From positions 2,177,501 to 2,241,500 of the forward strand of contig JAUCBN010000023.1 of the NCBI GenBank assembly GCA_035048815.1: a stretch of 64,000 bases of DNA. The letters run 5' to 3'. A program made the position numbers and the translations under genes. The DNA comes from Abelmoschus esculentus. Its lineage: Eukaryota > Streptophyta > Magnoliopsida > Malvales > Malvaceae. Shown here piece after piece: positions 47,501-61,059 of this stretch (its first letter is position 1; every line of letters begins with the position of its first letter). The notes under the pieces were generated by a model. That model ran no database searches and had not been told where the DNA came from. It saw only the letters and a program-made list of their open reading frames with translations.

Positions 47501-49613
47501 TTATATTCTTATCTTCCAAAACACATGCATGCTGAGGTTAAATTCGCTTATAAAAATGAAAGCAATGAAAAACAAAAGGTACGCATTCTAACCTTCACTT
47601 TGCCGGTGCCCTCTTTAGCAGGTGATGCCTTGCAGGAAGTCAGGATATCATTTAGCAGAAGTGCTAACCATCCTTGAGAAATTGGAACAGAAGATGGACC
47701 GTGGTCTTCAAGAATGCATGAAAGAATTCTTATGGCAGAAGATCGAACTCCATTAGAGGAAGATTTTCCAAAAACCCAAGAAAGCAGAATACTAGACCAC
47801 TTATGACTTTCTTCGATAGATAAATGCCAATCCTCAGTTGAGAGCAATTCCAAAGATTTTGCTAGAGCTTCTTGAACTTGCTGATGCTTTGAAGTTCTCT
47901 TTGCGGTGACTCTCATCAGCTCTAGACCCTTTTCCATTACAGTCCGTCGTGCTTCAGGGCTTCTCTCAACAGCAACTATAAAAGCTGATAAAGCCATTTG
48001 GGATAAGGAAATGTCTTCATTTTTACTTGCATGAGAAGCAGTAGAAAGAAGACTGGATGCCCAATCAGAGACGGAATTGTTTAAGGGAAGATTATGATCT
48101 TCCAATAACAACTGAGCTACCAAGCTACCATGCCATTTCACAGATCTCTCAGGTGCTAGTAAAGCACTCATGACAGCCTCTCCATCTCGATCCAATTCTT
48201 CAATATGAGACCTATTGGTCTCCGATGCCATTGCCCAGTTGGCTAATGCCCACGCAGCAAAAGGCACAGCAACATGCTGGGTATGCAAATCATCCCAAAG
48301 ACCCGGAACAACAGCTGCTGACAAATTGGCTTGTTCCACTGAACTATCATGCTTATTCAACAATTCAATTGTTTTCGGAGAATCCCTATCCAATACCGAA
48401 GGGGTATCATTTGAGTGAACTAATGTCATATGCTCGGTTGTTCTCGACAGTCCTAAAGCAGTTGTACCTTCAAGAATTTTTATCCCAATCCCTTTCATCC
48501 CTCTTCCACCGTCATCGTCATCCTTGTCTCCCTCATCTAAATGCATATCGCCTTCTTCAATAACTTGAACAGCTGCTGCAATATCTCTCATCTCAGCATT
48601 CCCAGGCAGCCAAGGCTTAAAAGATTCCTTTTCTACACTACTACAATTGGATGTAACAATATCCATTATAGCAGCCACGAGCATACTTCTACCTTTCAAA
48701 GAATATGAAATATCGAATGAACTAGGACCCGAATGCTGCTCCCACACAAAAGCTATTTATCAATGGTAAAACAAAAGGCTTAGAAGCACCAACAAGATTC
48801 GGGTGCAAAAAAGTTGCATTTTCATAATCAAAGGGTAATAAAAAAGAAATAAAAACGTACCCTTTTGGATTTATTTTGTGGTTGACATGAAAAAATGAAC
48901 CTCAACAGATAGGAAACAGCTCCTGGCCTTCCAAGCACGTCCCTGCTGACGTCGGGATCCGCAATTAGGTAAGCCAACGCCCTTGCAGCCTCGGCCTGAG
49001 TGCCACAAACATCAGCCTTGCCTACTGCTACCGTTTCTAGCAACCAATCAACTACCGCGCCACCATTGGCGTTCACAATCGCCGCCCTGCGGCTTGAATT
49101 AGCAGCGGCAATGTCCGCAAGCAACGACGCCACACGTAACTCAAACCCTGCCCGAACTTCGTGGTTCGCGGAGGACATCACCGACCTCAACGATTGCCAC
49201 AAAACAGAAGCCGCAACACTAGTTTGTTTCGCTTGGTGGACGATCCTCCTGAAGGACTCATTCGATTTTTGAATAGTATGCTCGATTGAGTCGTAAAGAG
49301 GGCTTCTTCTACGGCTAGGGTTATTACTGTCGGATCCTTCATTCCCTTTATTGACATGTAAAACAGCGACGGAAGCAACGATGGCGGATAGGAGAGTAGC
49401 GGAGAGGGCCAAAACGGAATTCCGAGGCAGAGAAACGGTTCTGTAAGGGACGGTTGAAAGATGAGTTTGAAAACTCTGCGGCGGCGATTGGGAAGGTTCT
49501 GGAAACCGATTTTTCAAATTATTCGGGGATTCAACGGGGTTTGAAGAGGATGAAAACCGTCGCGTATAATGAAGATAGAAACGCCGGCGAGATCCTAAAC
49601 AGTGACGAAGCAT
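44532..49613 (-). CDS. SERAC1-like protein: ARM-type repeats plus alpha/beta hydrolase
   Basis: Ten exons on the minus strand (49613-48861, 48735-47593, 47453-46314, 46199-46158, 45876-45800, 45558-45474, 45328-45245, 45117-45016, 44883-44785, 44642-44532) give 1211 residues. The N-terminus is Arg/Ser-rich with no acidic residue for about 25 positions, like a mitochondrial presequence. A membrane segment follows (VLALSATLLSAIVASVAVL, about 65-85). A long helical region with ARM-like repeats fills about 110-880. The hydrolase starts at DIVFVHGLRGGPYKTW near 950, and the nucleophile elbow is THSLGG near 1050. A candidate catalytic His is in STDHINSC near the C-terminus. Human SERAC1 remodels phosphatidylglycerol at mitochondria-ER contacts, and the plant activity is unproven. 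Exon phases all agree, so the model is firm. Confidence 0.87.
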
Positions 49614-51339
49614 AATTTAATCGGAAAAAATTACAGGGAAAAGATTGGGAAATTCCGTTGAAAGGCGTTTAAGAGAATGGCGGGAGGAAAATGGAATTTC
49701 AAGAGATGGTAAGGACGATCTATAAAAATGGAATTTTCTAGCCGCATATGCGGACCTTTTTGTTATTTACAATAAAGGGCCTATAGTTTTTAATTATTTT
49801 CAATTTAGTTTTGGGTAAACTTCCTCTAAGGGAACTAAACTATTAGGTCAATTTTATTTGATCATTAAACTATTAAAATAATTTTAATCAAGTCATTACT
49901 GTTTAACTTTCTGAATTTCATGTCCTGATAGCTAAGTAAATTCTCTACTTATGCATTTAATTTTTAATTGAAGGGAAAACGAAGAAATTTTTTTACAAGA
50001 TTTTCGATTATAATTTTTATTATTTTTATGTGTATTTTTTTCTTTTGAATTAAGAAAAAAATTAACGAAATTTGAGGGGATAATTTTTATTTAAAAATAA
50101 AAATGAATTTATAATTTTTATTTTTAAATTAAATATTTTTTTTTACTTTTGATTATTATAACTGCACATATATAATATAATCATTGGAGTATATGAATAA
50201 ACTTCTACAAATGTAATTGAAGTGTATTTTTATTAATTAATTAAAAATCGAATATACTTCAATTTTTAAAATTTTATTTATATATAATATAGTGTCGCTT
50301 TTTATTTTATTTTTTAGAAGATCTCTTTTTATTTTAAAGCTTGCATAAATTCGTTTTAAATATATAAGAAAAATATTGATAAGAAAACATATAAACCTAT
50401 TTTCAATTGATGGATTTAGTTCAATGATTTAATAGTAAACTGGGGTCAACAATTCATCTTTGAAGGAATAAAGGATGATATTTAGCTGTTTATTGACATT
50501 TCATATTCCTATATTCGAAAAAATTTATTATGATCCATTTTATTTAGAAGAATTTAAGGGAATAGTGATATTTAGGGTTATATTTTAAAAAATATGAATT
50601 TAAGGTAATTTTAGAAAAATAGACTAAAAATCAATGGTGTACATGTACCTCACCACCTCCAGATGGCGAGGTTTAAGGAACATTATTCCTTTCAGTCTAT
50701 TCTCCTAAATATTTTTTAAAATCACTGATTTTATATTAGCTGTTGGATTAAAAAACACTGCTCATTTTGGTCTATTCTCCTAAATATTTTTCAAACACAC
50801 CGATTTCCTAAATTATCCTTATTTGAGTTGTCTCCAAACACGTTATTCATTAATGTCCAATGTTTGCATATATTATTTAGTTTTACTACCTGAGTCATTT
50901 GTAATTTAATCAATTTTCTTTTTTAAATTTATGTGTATTTTTAATGATTAGGGGCTAAATTGATAAAATGTTATAAAGCAAAGGACAAAAGAGGTTATTC
51001 TACCTTTTCATATAATAGAAAGAACCATTTTTGTTCTTTTCAAAATGTAGGATAATAGTTTACAATCTTTACAATATCATCCAGGAAACTTCCCTAGCAG
51101 ACCGAACGAATAGCTTGATAATTCATGTTATATGAATTTTAATACCATATTATGTCAGCTTGGTGTTTACATGAAACAAATTAAAATGGTTAACTACAAA
51201 GAAAATACGACTAAATTCTTACAATGTTCGTGGTACAAAAAATCCGACTTCTGTTGATCAGATGTAAATGGAGCATTCTAAAGAGTCGGCGGCGAGATCT
51301 CGGGTTGACGGAGGATGATCGTGTCTTGTTGAATGAACT
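49614..51339. other. AT-rich spacer
   Basis: It holds the promoter side of the SERAC1-like gene and the 3' side of the PAN-like gene. A 35-40-bp direct repeat (GTCTATTCTCCTAAATATTTT) occurs near 50693 and 50767. No gene is seen. Confidence 0.65.
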
Positions 51340-54153
51340 TCAGACACTAATGACACTGGATACCCAAGGAACGATAACAGGCACGTTCGGGTGGCTATTT
51401 CTATATTCTTCAGGGTATCGATCCTTGAAGTTCAAAGATGGCTTCTCCGACTGCAGTTTAGTTCTTTTTATTAGCTTGAGTTGCAAACAGCTTCTGTTGG
51501 ATGCAGAAGTGCTAAGAAATGGTAACTTAATGGATTGAAAAACAACACTTACGTATTTCAACCAGCACTCCATGTGTTTGTGTTCGTATTTATCTGGGGA
51601 ATAGCAACCGGACTCGGATGGACAGTACACACATATGTTGCATTTCTTTTGATCTGGATTCGCGGATTTCGCCTGATCTAGGCAAGCCTGGCAGCAATCA
51701 GCTGCACTTTCTTGGGGATTGGAAAGACCCCACCGAACACAACCATCGTAATCGGTATGGATTTCAGTATTGCATTCCGGTGGAAGAGGCCTCCCTGCTA
51801 AAATTTGTTCTACATCTTCTGTACAAGAGAATTAGACCTCATTAACAGTCATTTCTAGCCATAACATCAACTTAAAGTATGCATGTTAGTAGGACCTTTG
51901 TTGTCCCACTCTTCATTTCTCCTAAATACATCTCTGAACATTCGGATAAGGGGAATGGGGGTATGATTAGAGAAAAACTTCGAAAAAAAACTTGAACATA
52001 CCCGTGCTGGATGGGATACTACATTAGATCCAACACTCAATCCTGAGTTGAAGTAACATAGATATTTACAACAGAAATTTATGGTTTGGATCAACAGGAG
52101 AAATTGAACAATTACCGGTATCTTCCACACCCTCGGGCTTATCATTATGTTCTTGATTCTCACTTGCAGTAGGTATCCAAAGGCCAATCTCTTCTAACAG
52201 CGCAGCCCAATCCGACTCCAAGACTTTCACTAAATTCCCTACAAAATAGTAAGTTTAAAGTTCTGTGACAAGTAAAAGCATTAAAGCCTTTTATGTCTAC
52301 AATTAACTAAAAGTAACAAAATAGACCACCTTTCGGATTATAGTTACCTGCTTCCTCTTGCAGAAGAGTTGAATTCAATCCCTCTCCTCCATCAGCCAAC
52401 TTTTTGGCTTCTTTCAGTTTCTCGTGGCGCCAGGTTTGAACCGCTTCTGTAAACCAAAGACGAACATCAACAAAATAACTAGCAAACATGAGACGGGCAT
52501 TATTGCTATTTACTTTGAAGAAAACAGTAAACACTTCAATGGTAACTCTAACCCAATGGTTGAAATGGGTATTCGCTTAATGATAGTTGTTGAAGAATTC
52601 AAAACATTTAGTATATTAGAATCATTCCAGTCCATTAAAATGTTAAAAGACAGCCAGCAGTGGATTTGACAACTGCACTGCATAGAGTATCAAGTTTCCA
52701 TTTCCATCAAATTGAAAAATTAAAGATCTTTAAATTTAGAGCTGATAAGCGACCAAGGGGAAAATAATTACAACTTTCTTTCTATAAACTAATGTTGCCT
52801 GCTAAAGATGAAAACAGACAACTTAATGTTAGAAATTCAAAAGAAATGATTTATCCCATTAAATGGCTATTGAGTGCATTATAAAGTGTATCCACCCTTA
52901 GGTTATTAGATGAAGTAGATCGATAAGTTATACCGCTTGACAAAATTAAAGAAGGGAGGTGAAAGCATAACAAATGTTACCTAACCGAAATTAAGCAACA
53001 TAAATCCTAGAGCCTATACATACTTAAGAACTGAACTCTCCTGTTTTTATGAAATCTTTTTGAGGTATGTTTCTTTATAATTATCAGAAATTCTCGTTTG
53101 CCATTGGAAAGATCAAGAATACAATCCCTAAGAATCTCATGTTCCAGCAGCCATACTCTTACTCATTACTACCGAAAAACAGAAGAATTCAAACCTATGT
53201 TGCCACACCATTAATTCTGTATGCACTAAAATTGCAATGTCTTTATTGCATTTCTTATATCCCCCATGCTAAATCAGCTAATAACACATCTGCAAGTTTC
53301 CGTAACAAGAATGTAGTTAAGACTGATTATTCATGGATAGATTATTAATGGACTTGAAAACTGTGGTTGTCGGCTTAAACGAAGACTATATTCTACAACT
53401 TACAGCAAGTACTCCTATCCTAAAACATCATAAATGCTTGGTCCATGTATAATTACACCACAACAGAACACTTGTTACCAAATAAGAATAAACAGAAACA
53501 CATAATCATGTTCACTCTAAAATGTAAGATAAATTACCGAAACCTTCGAAAAAATGAAATCAAGACGGACACCAACCTTGCTGCTCACTGGCAGTAGCAT
53601 TTGGTCTCAAATTTCTCAACCTTTCCAATATCTCCTCAGTTATCTTATTCTTAACTGCTTGTGGCAGAAGCTCAGCTACAGGCAGTGATTCACCACCCCA
53701 AAATTCAGTCTTTAATCGATTTACCTTCACTTACAGGCATCAACATTCAATACTACCAGTCTACCACCACAAACAAGGAAAAAGAAAAGAAAAAATAGCA
53801 TAATTTGCATACCAATTTAACAAGCACTATAGGTTCATTGGCTCTTCGAATCCTAACTGATTTTTCCATTTTCCTTATTAAATCTGGTGTATGCTCCACA
53901 ACTACAGAAAAACAAAACAACCCCAGAAAATCAAAAACACAAATCAATAGAAAATTTCCCAAAATGGAGGAAAAGCTTATAGAAACATACCACCGCCATC
54001 TTTGTTGGAATAATCGTAGGGAGAAGAATAGAGAGAATGAAGACAATAGAGAGCAATAACAATGTTAAGGAAGCAAACAATGAGAGTGATTCCTTTATAG
54101 GAACACAGACCCGAACCACACAAAATGGGTCCTCTGCCTTCTCTAGCCATCAT
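51340..54153 (-). CDS. Membrane-anchored protein with PAN/apple-like Cys-rich domain
   Basis: Seven exons on the minus strand (54153-53991, 53901-53813, 53724-53577, 52446-52348, 52238-52116, 51818-51553, 51450-51340) give 332 residues. I chose the frame starting MMAREGRGPILCG, because the overlapping longer frame has no ATG and does not join exon 2 in phase. A single membrane helix (ITLIVCFLNIVIALYCL) lies at about 20-40. A helical, charged region follows (IRKMEKSVRIRRANEP, LERLRNLRPNATAS). The C-terminal about 120 residues hold some ten Cys in a PAN/apple-like spacing (CVRWG, ADCCQACLDQA, CNICVYC, GCYSP, MECWLKY), ending in a Pro/Val-rich tail. Such domains bind proteins or sugars outside the cytosol. 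I do not know a function. It looks like a plant-conserved type II membrane protein. Confidence 0.8.
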
Positions 54154-55282
54154 CTTCTACCTCCTTCGCCCACTGCTTCATCTCACCGTATTCATTTGCT
54201 TCCTCAAACAAACGGATCAAATGGGTTTCACCAGATCGTAATAATAAACATAAATTCCCTTTAATTCTATGATTTTCCAAACCAGATAAAAATGGAGGGA
54301 GCAACAGTCCCAGTGCGCTGTTGTCCTGGACCTTCTGGTTTATCACCTTTGCGTACGTCTTGGGTTTTCACTTTTCTCTCTTCTACTAACTAGGCACACC
54401 GGAACTATCATTTTCCATTGCCCGCCTGGTTTTTCTATTCATTTTGTTTGGAATAACTATTTGGTGTAAATACACCTTAGGTCCCTGTTGTTTTTATAAA
54501 GATCAAATTGATATCTTTAGAAATATAAGTTTATATATAATGTTATAATACGTATCGATTCTAATTTAAATAGAATTTTATATCTATAAATGATATATAT
54601 ATATACATTTTGATTATTCAAATTTTAGTTAAAACTGATATATTTGATTTAACTCGAATTTAAAAAATAATTAACTAATTATTAAAACTTTGATTTATTC
54701 AAATTTTTTATTTTATAATTTAAAGTTTATTTAAAATTTTTTAAATTAAGTTTATGAAATTACAAATCAAATTAAAAAGAGTTAAATTTTTTGGCCTTGA
54801 GTCAAATCAAATAATCTAATTTTTTAAAACAAATTAAATTTTGTACACCTTACTCGAGGTTCTTCAGAAAATTATATTAAATAATTTGAGTCAACCCACG
54901 TACCCATGATTTTATTGGATAATTTTCCAAATAAATATTTTCTAATCCCGTAGGCCGTAAGTAAAAACTTGATTTTTTTTTTTAATCTTTATTCTTACAT
55001 TTCGTGTTTTTTTTAAATGTTATTATCCATGCCACGACACTTTGCGGATAAGCCATCAATCCGTTATTTTATATACTAATATTATAATAATATAAGATCA
55101 ATGTTGACGTTTAAATCATATTTAGGCTTAAATAGTTATGGTATAATCAGTACCAAAATTTTAAAGAATAACAAATTTTAAACTTAGAATTTTACATGTA
55201 TATTTAGCGTTATCAGTAAAATTCGAGTATTATTAATATATATATATATACTTTATATAAATTTATTTGGAGTCAGATAAGG

Positions 55283-55830
55283 ATAAATATTTGATCGAAC
55301 CGAGTTAAAAAAAATTTGAGTTATTTGAGTTGATGAGTTATATTTTACAACTCAAACTTTATTTGAATTTTTTCGGTTCGAGTCGAGTTTAAGAAATTTG
55401 AGTCGAATCGAGTCGAATTTAAGAAATTTGAGTCAAATCAAGTCGAGTTTTCGAGTTCATATAAATATTTAATTGTAATTATCTATCATGATATAGTATG
55501 ATTTGATTCCAATAAACGATTTTCTCTAATCATATAAGGAATATATATATATATATTTCTCGTATGTAGCAATATTTCTTTATATTTTTATATATTAATG
55601 TATAGATATCATAAAAAATTGATAGACTCGTCTCAAACTTAAAAATTAATCATTTATTTACTTAAAATTTTAAGTTATTCGAATTTCCATTTTAAAACTC
55701 GAACTTTATTTGAATTTTTTTCGAGTCTAGTCTATGAAATTTCGAGTCGAGTCAAAATAAATTAAGTATTTTCATCTCGCGTCGAATCGAGTTATTTAAT
55801 TTTTTTCGAATCAAATTTTATTCACCCTAA
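55283..55830. repeat. GAGTCGAG-family dispersed repeat, copy C
   Basis: It opens near GGATAAATATTTGATCGAACC and ends ATTTTATTCACCCTA, so the termini are loosely inverted. It includes several GAGTCGAG runs, a central CTCTAATCATATAAG block and CTCGTCTCAAACTTAAAAATT, all shared with the other copies. Confidence 0.65.
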
Positions 55831-56507
55831 AATCGAGTTTTTTTTAATCAAGTTTTGACCAATTAGATATCGAAATTTTTATTTACTCGTGTAGTAGAAA
55901 AAGACTTTATCATAAAGTAATTTAAATAAATCATATTAACGGTCCATAATAACTACATTCTTCTTATCTATAACACTATACCACTAAGTTAAAACTATCT
56001 CCATGTCATTAGACAGTTCAGTTTTAGAATATAGTCACGATTTTTTTTAAATTTTATTTGAAATTTTTATAATGGAGTATGGTAAGTGGTTAAAAGTTGT
56101 GTTATGATACTGTATTGTTGAAAGTTTTTGATTCGAAAGATTAAAATTATTGAATTATTTTGAATTAAGATTAAGTTAATAAAATGTATTAATTTTAGGG
56201 GCTAAATTTATTATTATACCAGATTTTTGTTTTAATTTTAATGATATAGTGATTTGTTTGTAACAAAATTTATATTTAATAATTTATTTGTTCTTAAATC
56301 TGTAATCGAATAACAGAAAGAGAATGATATATTTATTCCTAAATATATAATTGAGTGACTCAATTATTAATTTCTGAAGATGAATGACTAGTTTATTACT
56401 AAACCTATAATTAAGTGATATCAGTGTAATTTAGTTATGGTTTATTAATGATCAAATTAGTGCAACATCACGTCCACACGCTACTTCACTTCTATGTGTA
56501 TGGGTGA

Positions 56508-56940
56508 GTATTCGATCGAGTCGAGTAAAAAAATTTTAAGTTATTTGAGTTTACGAGTCATATTTTACTATTTAAATTTTATTTGAAAATTTTTCGAGTC
56601 GAGTTTTTAAGTTTTTATAAAAAATTAATTTTAATTATTTATCATATTATAATATAATTTAATTTCAGTTTAAACGAATTTCTTTAATCATACAAGATAT
56701 ATATGTATATATTTCTTCACATGTGATAATATTTATTCATATTTTTATATATCAATATATATATCATAAAAAATTTGAGAAACTCATCTCAAACTTAAAA
56801 ATAAATTCTTTAATTATTAAAAATTTTGAATTATTCGAATTTTTATTTTACAACTCAAACTTTATTTAAAATTTTTTGAGGCGAATGTTTTCGTCTTGAG
56901 TCAAATCGAGTTATTGAATTTTCAAATTGAGTTTAGTTTC
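56508..56940. repeat. GAGTCGAG-family dispersed repeat, copy D
   Basis: It starts GGGTGAGTATTCGATCGAG and shows the same inner blocks in the same order as copy C, with more AT drift. It ends near TTGAGTTTAGTTTCATTC. Confidence 0.6.
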
Positions 56941-59194
56941 ATTCTCCTTATACGTAAGTACTGGATAACTTTAAAATTTATAATTGATATTTATTTTTTA
57001 TATAAATCTATTGAACGTAAAAAAATTATTCGAATGTAAAAATAATTTCTCCTTATACGAGTTTTTTTTATTCAGCTACAATGATTACAATAGTATTTGT
57101 TCTAAAATATACTCTCAATCATTGGACATTGATAATTCAATCACTATGCTGATATTACTCTTGGGAGAAATTTGTTTCGTATTACTTCGAATTATGATTT
57201 TGTAATACTTTATTCGACTATAGTGATTACAATAGTATATTTTTTATTGATTATCAATTTTATAAATTTTTATTCAAATATTAACAATATTAATTTTCAT
57301 AAATTTCATCGAACACATTAATATCTAAATTGTAGTACCCGATCATCACAACATACAATTTAAACTGTCATCATATAGATACAAATATCAGAATGCTCCT
57401 ACACGATCTCCAGAGTCTATACGAATCAAATCATATCCTTAAACATCATCATGTATCTCATAATTATTAAGCCTCGTAATATTAGTCTCTAAACTTATTT
57501 ATTAATTATCTATCTATATTATAAACACTTATCCGCAAAATAATCATATTTATGACGCTTATGAACTATTCGAACTTCGAGGTAAACTAACCTCAAACAC
57601 TAAAAATAAATCCTCACTTGAGCTTTTTAATTGCTCCACTCGTTCGAATTTTCAATCTTATATATTTCTTAAATAAATATGAATACAATATATATTATTT
57701 TTATATTTATTAATTAATTCACGAGATCAAATGTATTAAAATAACTTATTATATTTAAATTTAGTGAAACAGACTGAGCCAATAAAATCAAAATATCAAA
57801 AAATATTTTTAAAAAATTTAACGACCAATAACACCGAATAATTATATTACTACAATATAATTTTATAATTCGTGTCAATATTTTTTGTGTTTGAGATAAA
57901 AATATGTAATATTGCATGGCACATATTATATTGTAAGATTTATTTTTGAATAATTTAAATATAATAACAAATTTATATATTCTTAACATTATATAATACA
58001 TGTATAAAAATTAAAATACCTTATCATAGAAAAATGAAATTATTAAACAGATTTTTTTCTGGATTAAAAAATTAATTCTCCTATATAAACTATAATTTGT
58101 AATTAAAGCGAAACGAATATTATTTAATTGAAATCAAACTATTTATATTTTGAATAAATCAAATTATAAAAAATATAATAAAAATTTGAATATCACATAT
58201 AAATCTTATAGTCCGACCACGTTTACTATAATAAAAATATATTTAAATGATTCAACTAATCCGTTGAGTGGTCGAGAACGTTAATATTATTTTATCTTAT
58301 ATAAATTCGATCTCTGACATATCTCGAGAATATAATATTTTAATTTAATTAATAAAATAATATATTTAAAAATATCAAAAATTAATATATATATATATAT
58401 ATATATGCGCATGATGTCAATTTTTGGACCATAACTTTGATTTGGTCACGTATTGGATGGATTGGGTTGCACTTCCTAAGATAAGGACAACAATAATACA
58501 AAATCTACATTTAAAAGGAAATTAAAAAATAGAGAATAAAACAAAAAAGGGGTCCGTTCTGCTACGGTCGGTTGCATTTTCATATTTGTGTGCACCCCAA
58601 CCGAACAAACTTTCAACGTTAGGTACAGGATGAAAATAATTTTGTCCTTGAATTTCAAGTTTTTTAATTTAATATTTTTTAGTTCATATTAATATTTGAA
58701 TTTAAGTTTTTATTTATTTTAATTCGTTTGATAGAGTTATATATTGAGACCATAGGGAAATAATTAAAGTGAAAAACTTGTCAAATTATTATACTAATAT
58801 AGAACAAAAGAAAAATATATGGACTTAATTCGGAAAATTAACAAATTCAAGACTAAAAAATTATTTTACGCTTTAAATATAATTAATCGTCACATAATAT
58901 CACGTTAGAGTTAGTATTAATATTTATATACATTTTAATATTATAATACGATTATATGATAATTTTATATGGATAATAATAGGCTCTTCTTTATAAAGAT
59001 TATTTAATGATTTCGATATTATGTTAACTTTTTTGATAAATATTATTGAATTTTTATTAAATTCATAGAAAATTATAATTATATCGTAATCAAGAAATAA
59101 AATAATTAGATTAAAAAATTCAAAGTTCTTACAACCCCAAACAAAGAAAAATAAATTTTCTATGAAAATAAGCATACCAATAAAATTCAGAAGA

Positions 59195-59735
59195 AATTGG
59201 AACAGTGGATTTCTTTTTATTTCATATTTATTTGTTTATTTGGACTCCACAAGAATCTGTCGATATTTCCGATTCAATCTTCTTGTTCCTAGGAATAAAT
59301 TAATATTTTATTCCTTTCTAGATAAAGAGAAACGTTTATTTCAAGTTACAACCTAAGAGCCTTTTTCAACATCTTATCTTTCCTTGATTCCAGAGCACAA
59401 CAAGATCCATTTCTATCTATATAGAATATATAGAATTTATTAGATAGAAACCTAAATCAAATCATGTCTTCACATATCAAATATTTCTATATCGATACAT
59501 ATGACACTTTTGTTCTGACAATGTGATGGAGAGTGAGTGCGAAAAAGAGACTTTCATTTTGAGTCTCCTATTATTAAATTTAATATTGTATTAGATTGAA
59601 AAATAGGAACTTCTCTCTTTTTCTGATATACAAAAGTAACTAGAAAAAGATTCGAAGTGGATTTCTCGACCCGTGAAATGAAATGAAAAAATAGACTCTG
59701 GAGTTTTTTTTTGTTTTATATTCATCTGAAGGAAA
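59195..59735. other. Possible plastid-derived insertion (NUPT)
   Basis: The stretch contains TTGTTCCTAGGAATAAA, ATTCCTTTCTAGATAAAGAG, a short tandem TATAGAATATATAGAATTTAT, and CTGACAATGTGATGGAGAG. The style and some phrases remind me of chloroplast spacers in the psbE-petL region. It has no intact gene. The identification rests on memory of plastid spacers and is tentative. Confidence 0.35.
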
Positions 59736-61059
59736 TATGAGAAAGAAAACAATAAATAAAAGAAAAAAATGAAGCTTCTTGAATCTCGTTGTCTCTGTCC
59801 AAACGAGACGCATAGTGAAGGAAGAAGTTGTAAGCAATCCAAATTGTCGTGCAAAAAGTACCGCTACTAAGACTTATTTTATCGACAAACAACCATCAAC
59901 CGAGTGAGAATAAGTTTTTCCAAGTGATCACTGACAAAAATAATAAATCGGAAACTAGCATCGATTGAATCTCTGTACGAACAACAATCGACCGTCAAGG
60001 TATGCTGCAACATGCCATAAAGACAGACGAATCAAACCCCAAAACAAAAATAAAAATATATCACAAGGACAGAAAAAATGTGTCACAAAGACAAAAAATA
60101 GAGATTCTTATAAAAATAAAATAAAAAAATAATAGATCTGGTAGTCGACAATCAATACTAAAATTAATTGTCGAACACCGATCAAACAAAAAGATTAAAA
60201 TAAAATTGATTGTTGAGAGAGAGCCGCGGCTAGGGTTTATAAAAATATATAGATAATGATCCAAGTATTTAATTAGGTAATAAAAATTAATTTTAATTTT
60301 AAATAAAGTCAAATGCAAATACATTTTTGGACAAAATTAAATACCAAATTAAATACCAAATATATTTTTAAATTAAATACTACTTGATGTAACTTTAAAA
60401 CGTCTATAAAAAATAAAAGATAATAAATAAGCTATTTATTCCGTACCTAATCATTATTATTGTTTTATTTTGGTATCTTATATTCTTTTAAAAAAATAAT
60501 ATTTAATATTATATTTTTATTTTAATATTTTATCGATAAAATTAACATAGAATGATTAAAAAAATTACACATGACGTATTATTATTTTATTTTTCACAAC
60601 TAATCTGTCATATTTAAAAATTTTTAAAATAAAATAATATAATATCTTATTATATATGATTTTCTCTTTTAATTTATAAGTTGATAATTTTTTAATAATA
60701 TAATATTAAAATAAAATATAATATTATTTAATTGAGTGATAAAAAATTAAAATAAAATCATAACTAAAAATTAAAGACGAGTACCATATAGGTAGAGTTT
60801 ACCGGTTGCCATCCCGGTTGCACGACATGAACCATACATTCAGCCGCAGGAAATCAAACCTTCTTTTCGCTCAGATTTCCCTATAAAAATGCTGGAGAAA
60901 AAAAAAATCACACTTGCATTATTATTCTATTTCATTTTTGGTCCATAGATTAAATCGATTTCTCTGCGGTTTCTACCTTTTTTCCTTTAGGTGTGGGGAA
61001 CTAAGAGAAGCTCAATTATTGCCTGGAAATTCGAGCGGAAGTGGTAAACCCAAGAGAGA

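Larger units (their letters stand above)
54154..61059. other. Long AT-rich intergenic region
   Basis: I find no gene. It contains two copies of the GAGTCGAG-type repeat (55283-55830, 56508-56940) and possibly a third, inverted and eroded (about 54620-54850). There is a direct repeat of ATGATTACAATAGTAT near 57080 and 57225, a (TA)n run at 58385-58406, and a stretch at 59195-59735 that resembles plastid intergenic DNA. The last about 250 bases are more balanced and probably the DUF829 promoter and leader. Confidence 0.65.

Noticed and set aside
53931..54119. Longer hydrophobic antisense-of-window frame at the start of the PAN-like gene
   Set aside because: It lacks an ATG in frame, and the overlapping frame starting at 54153 has an ATG and splices in phase to exon 2.
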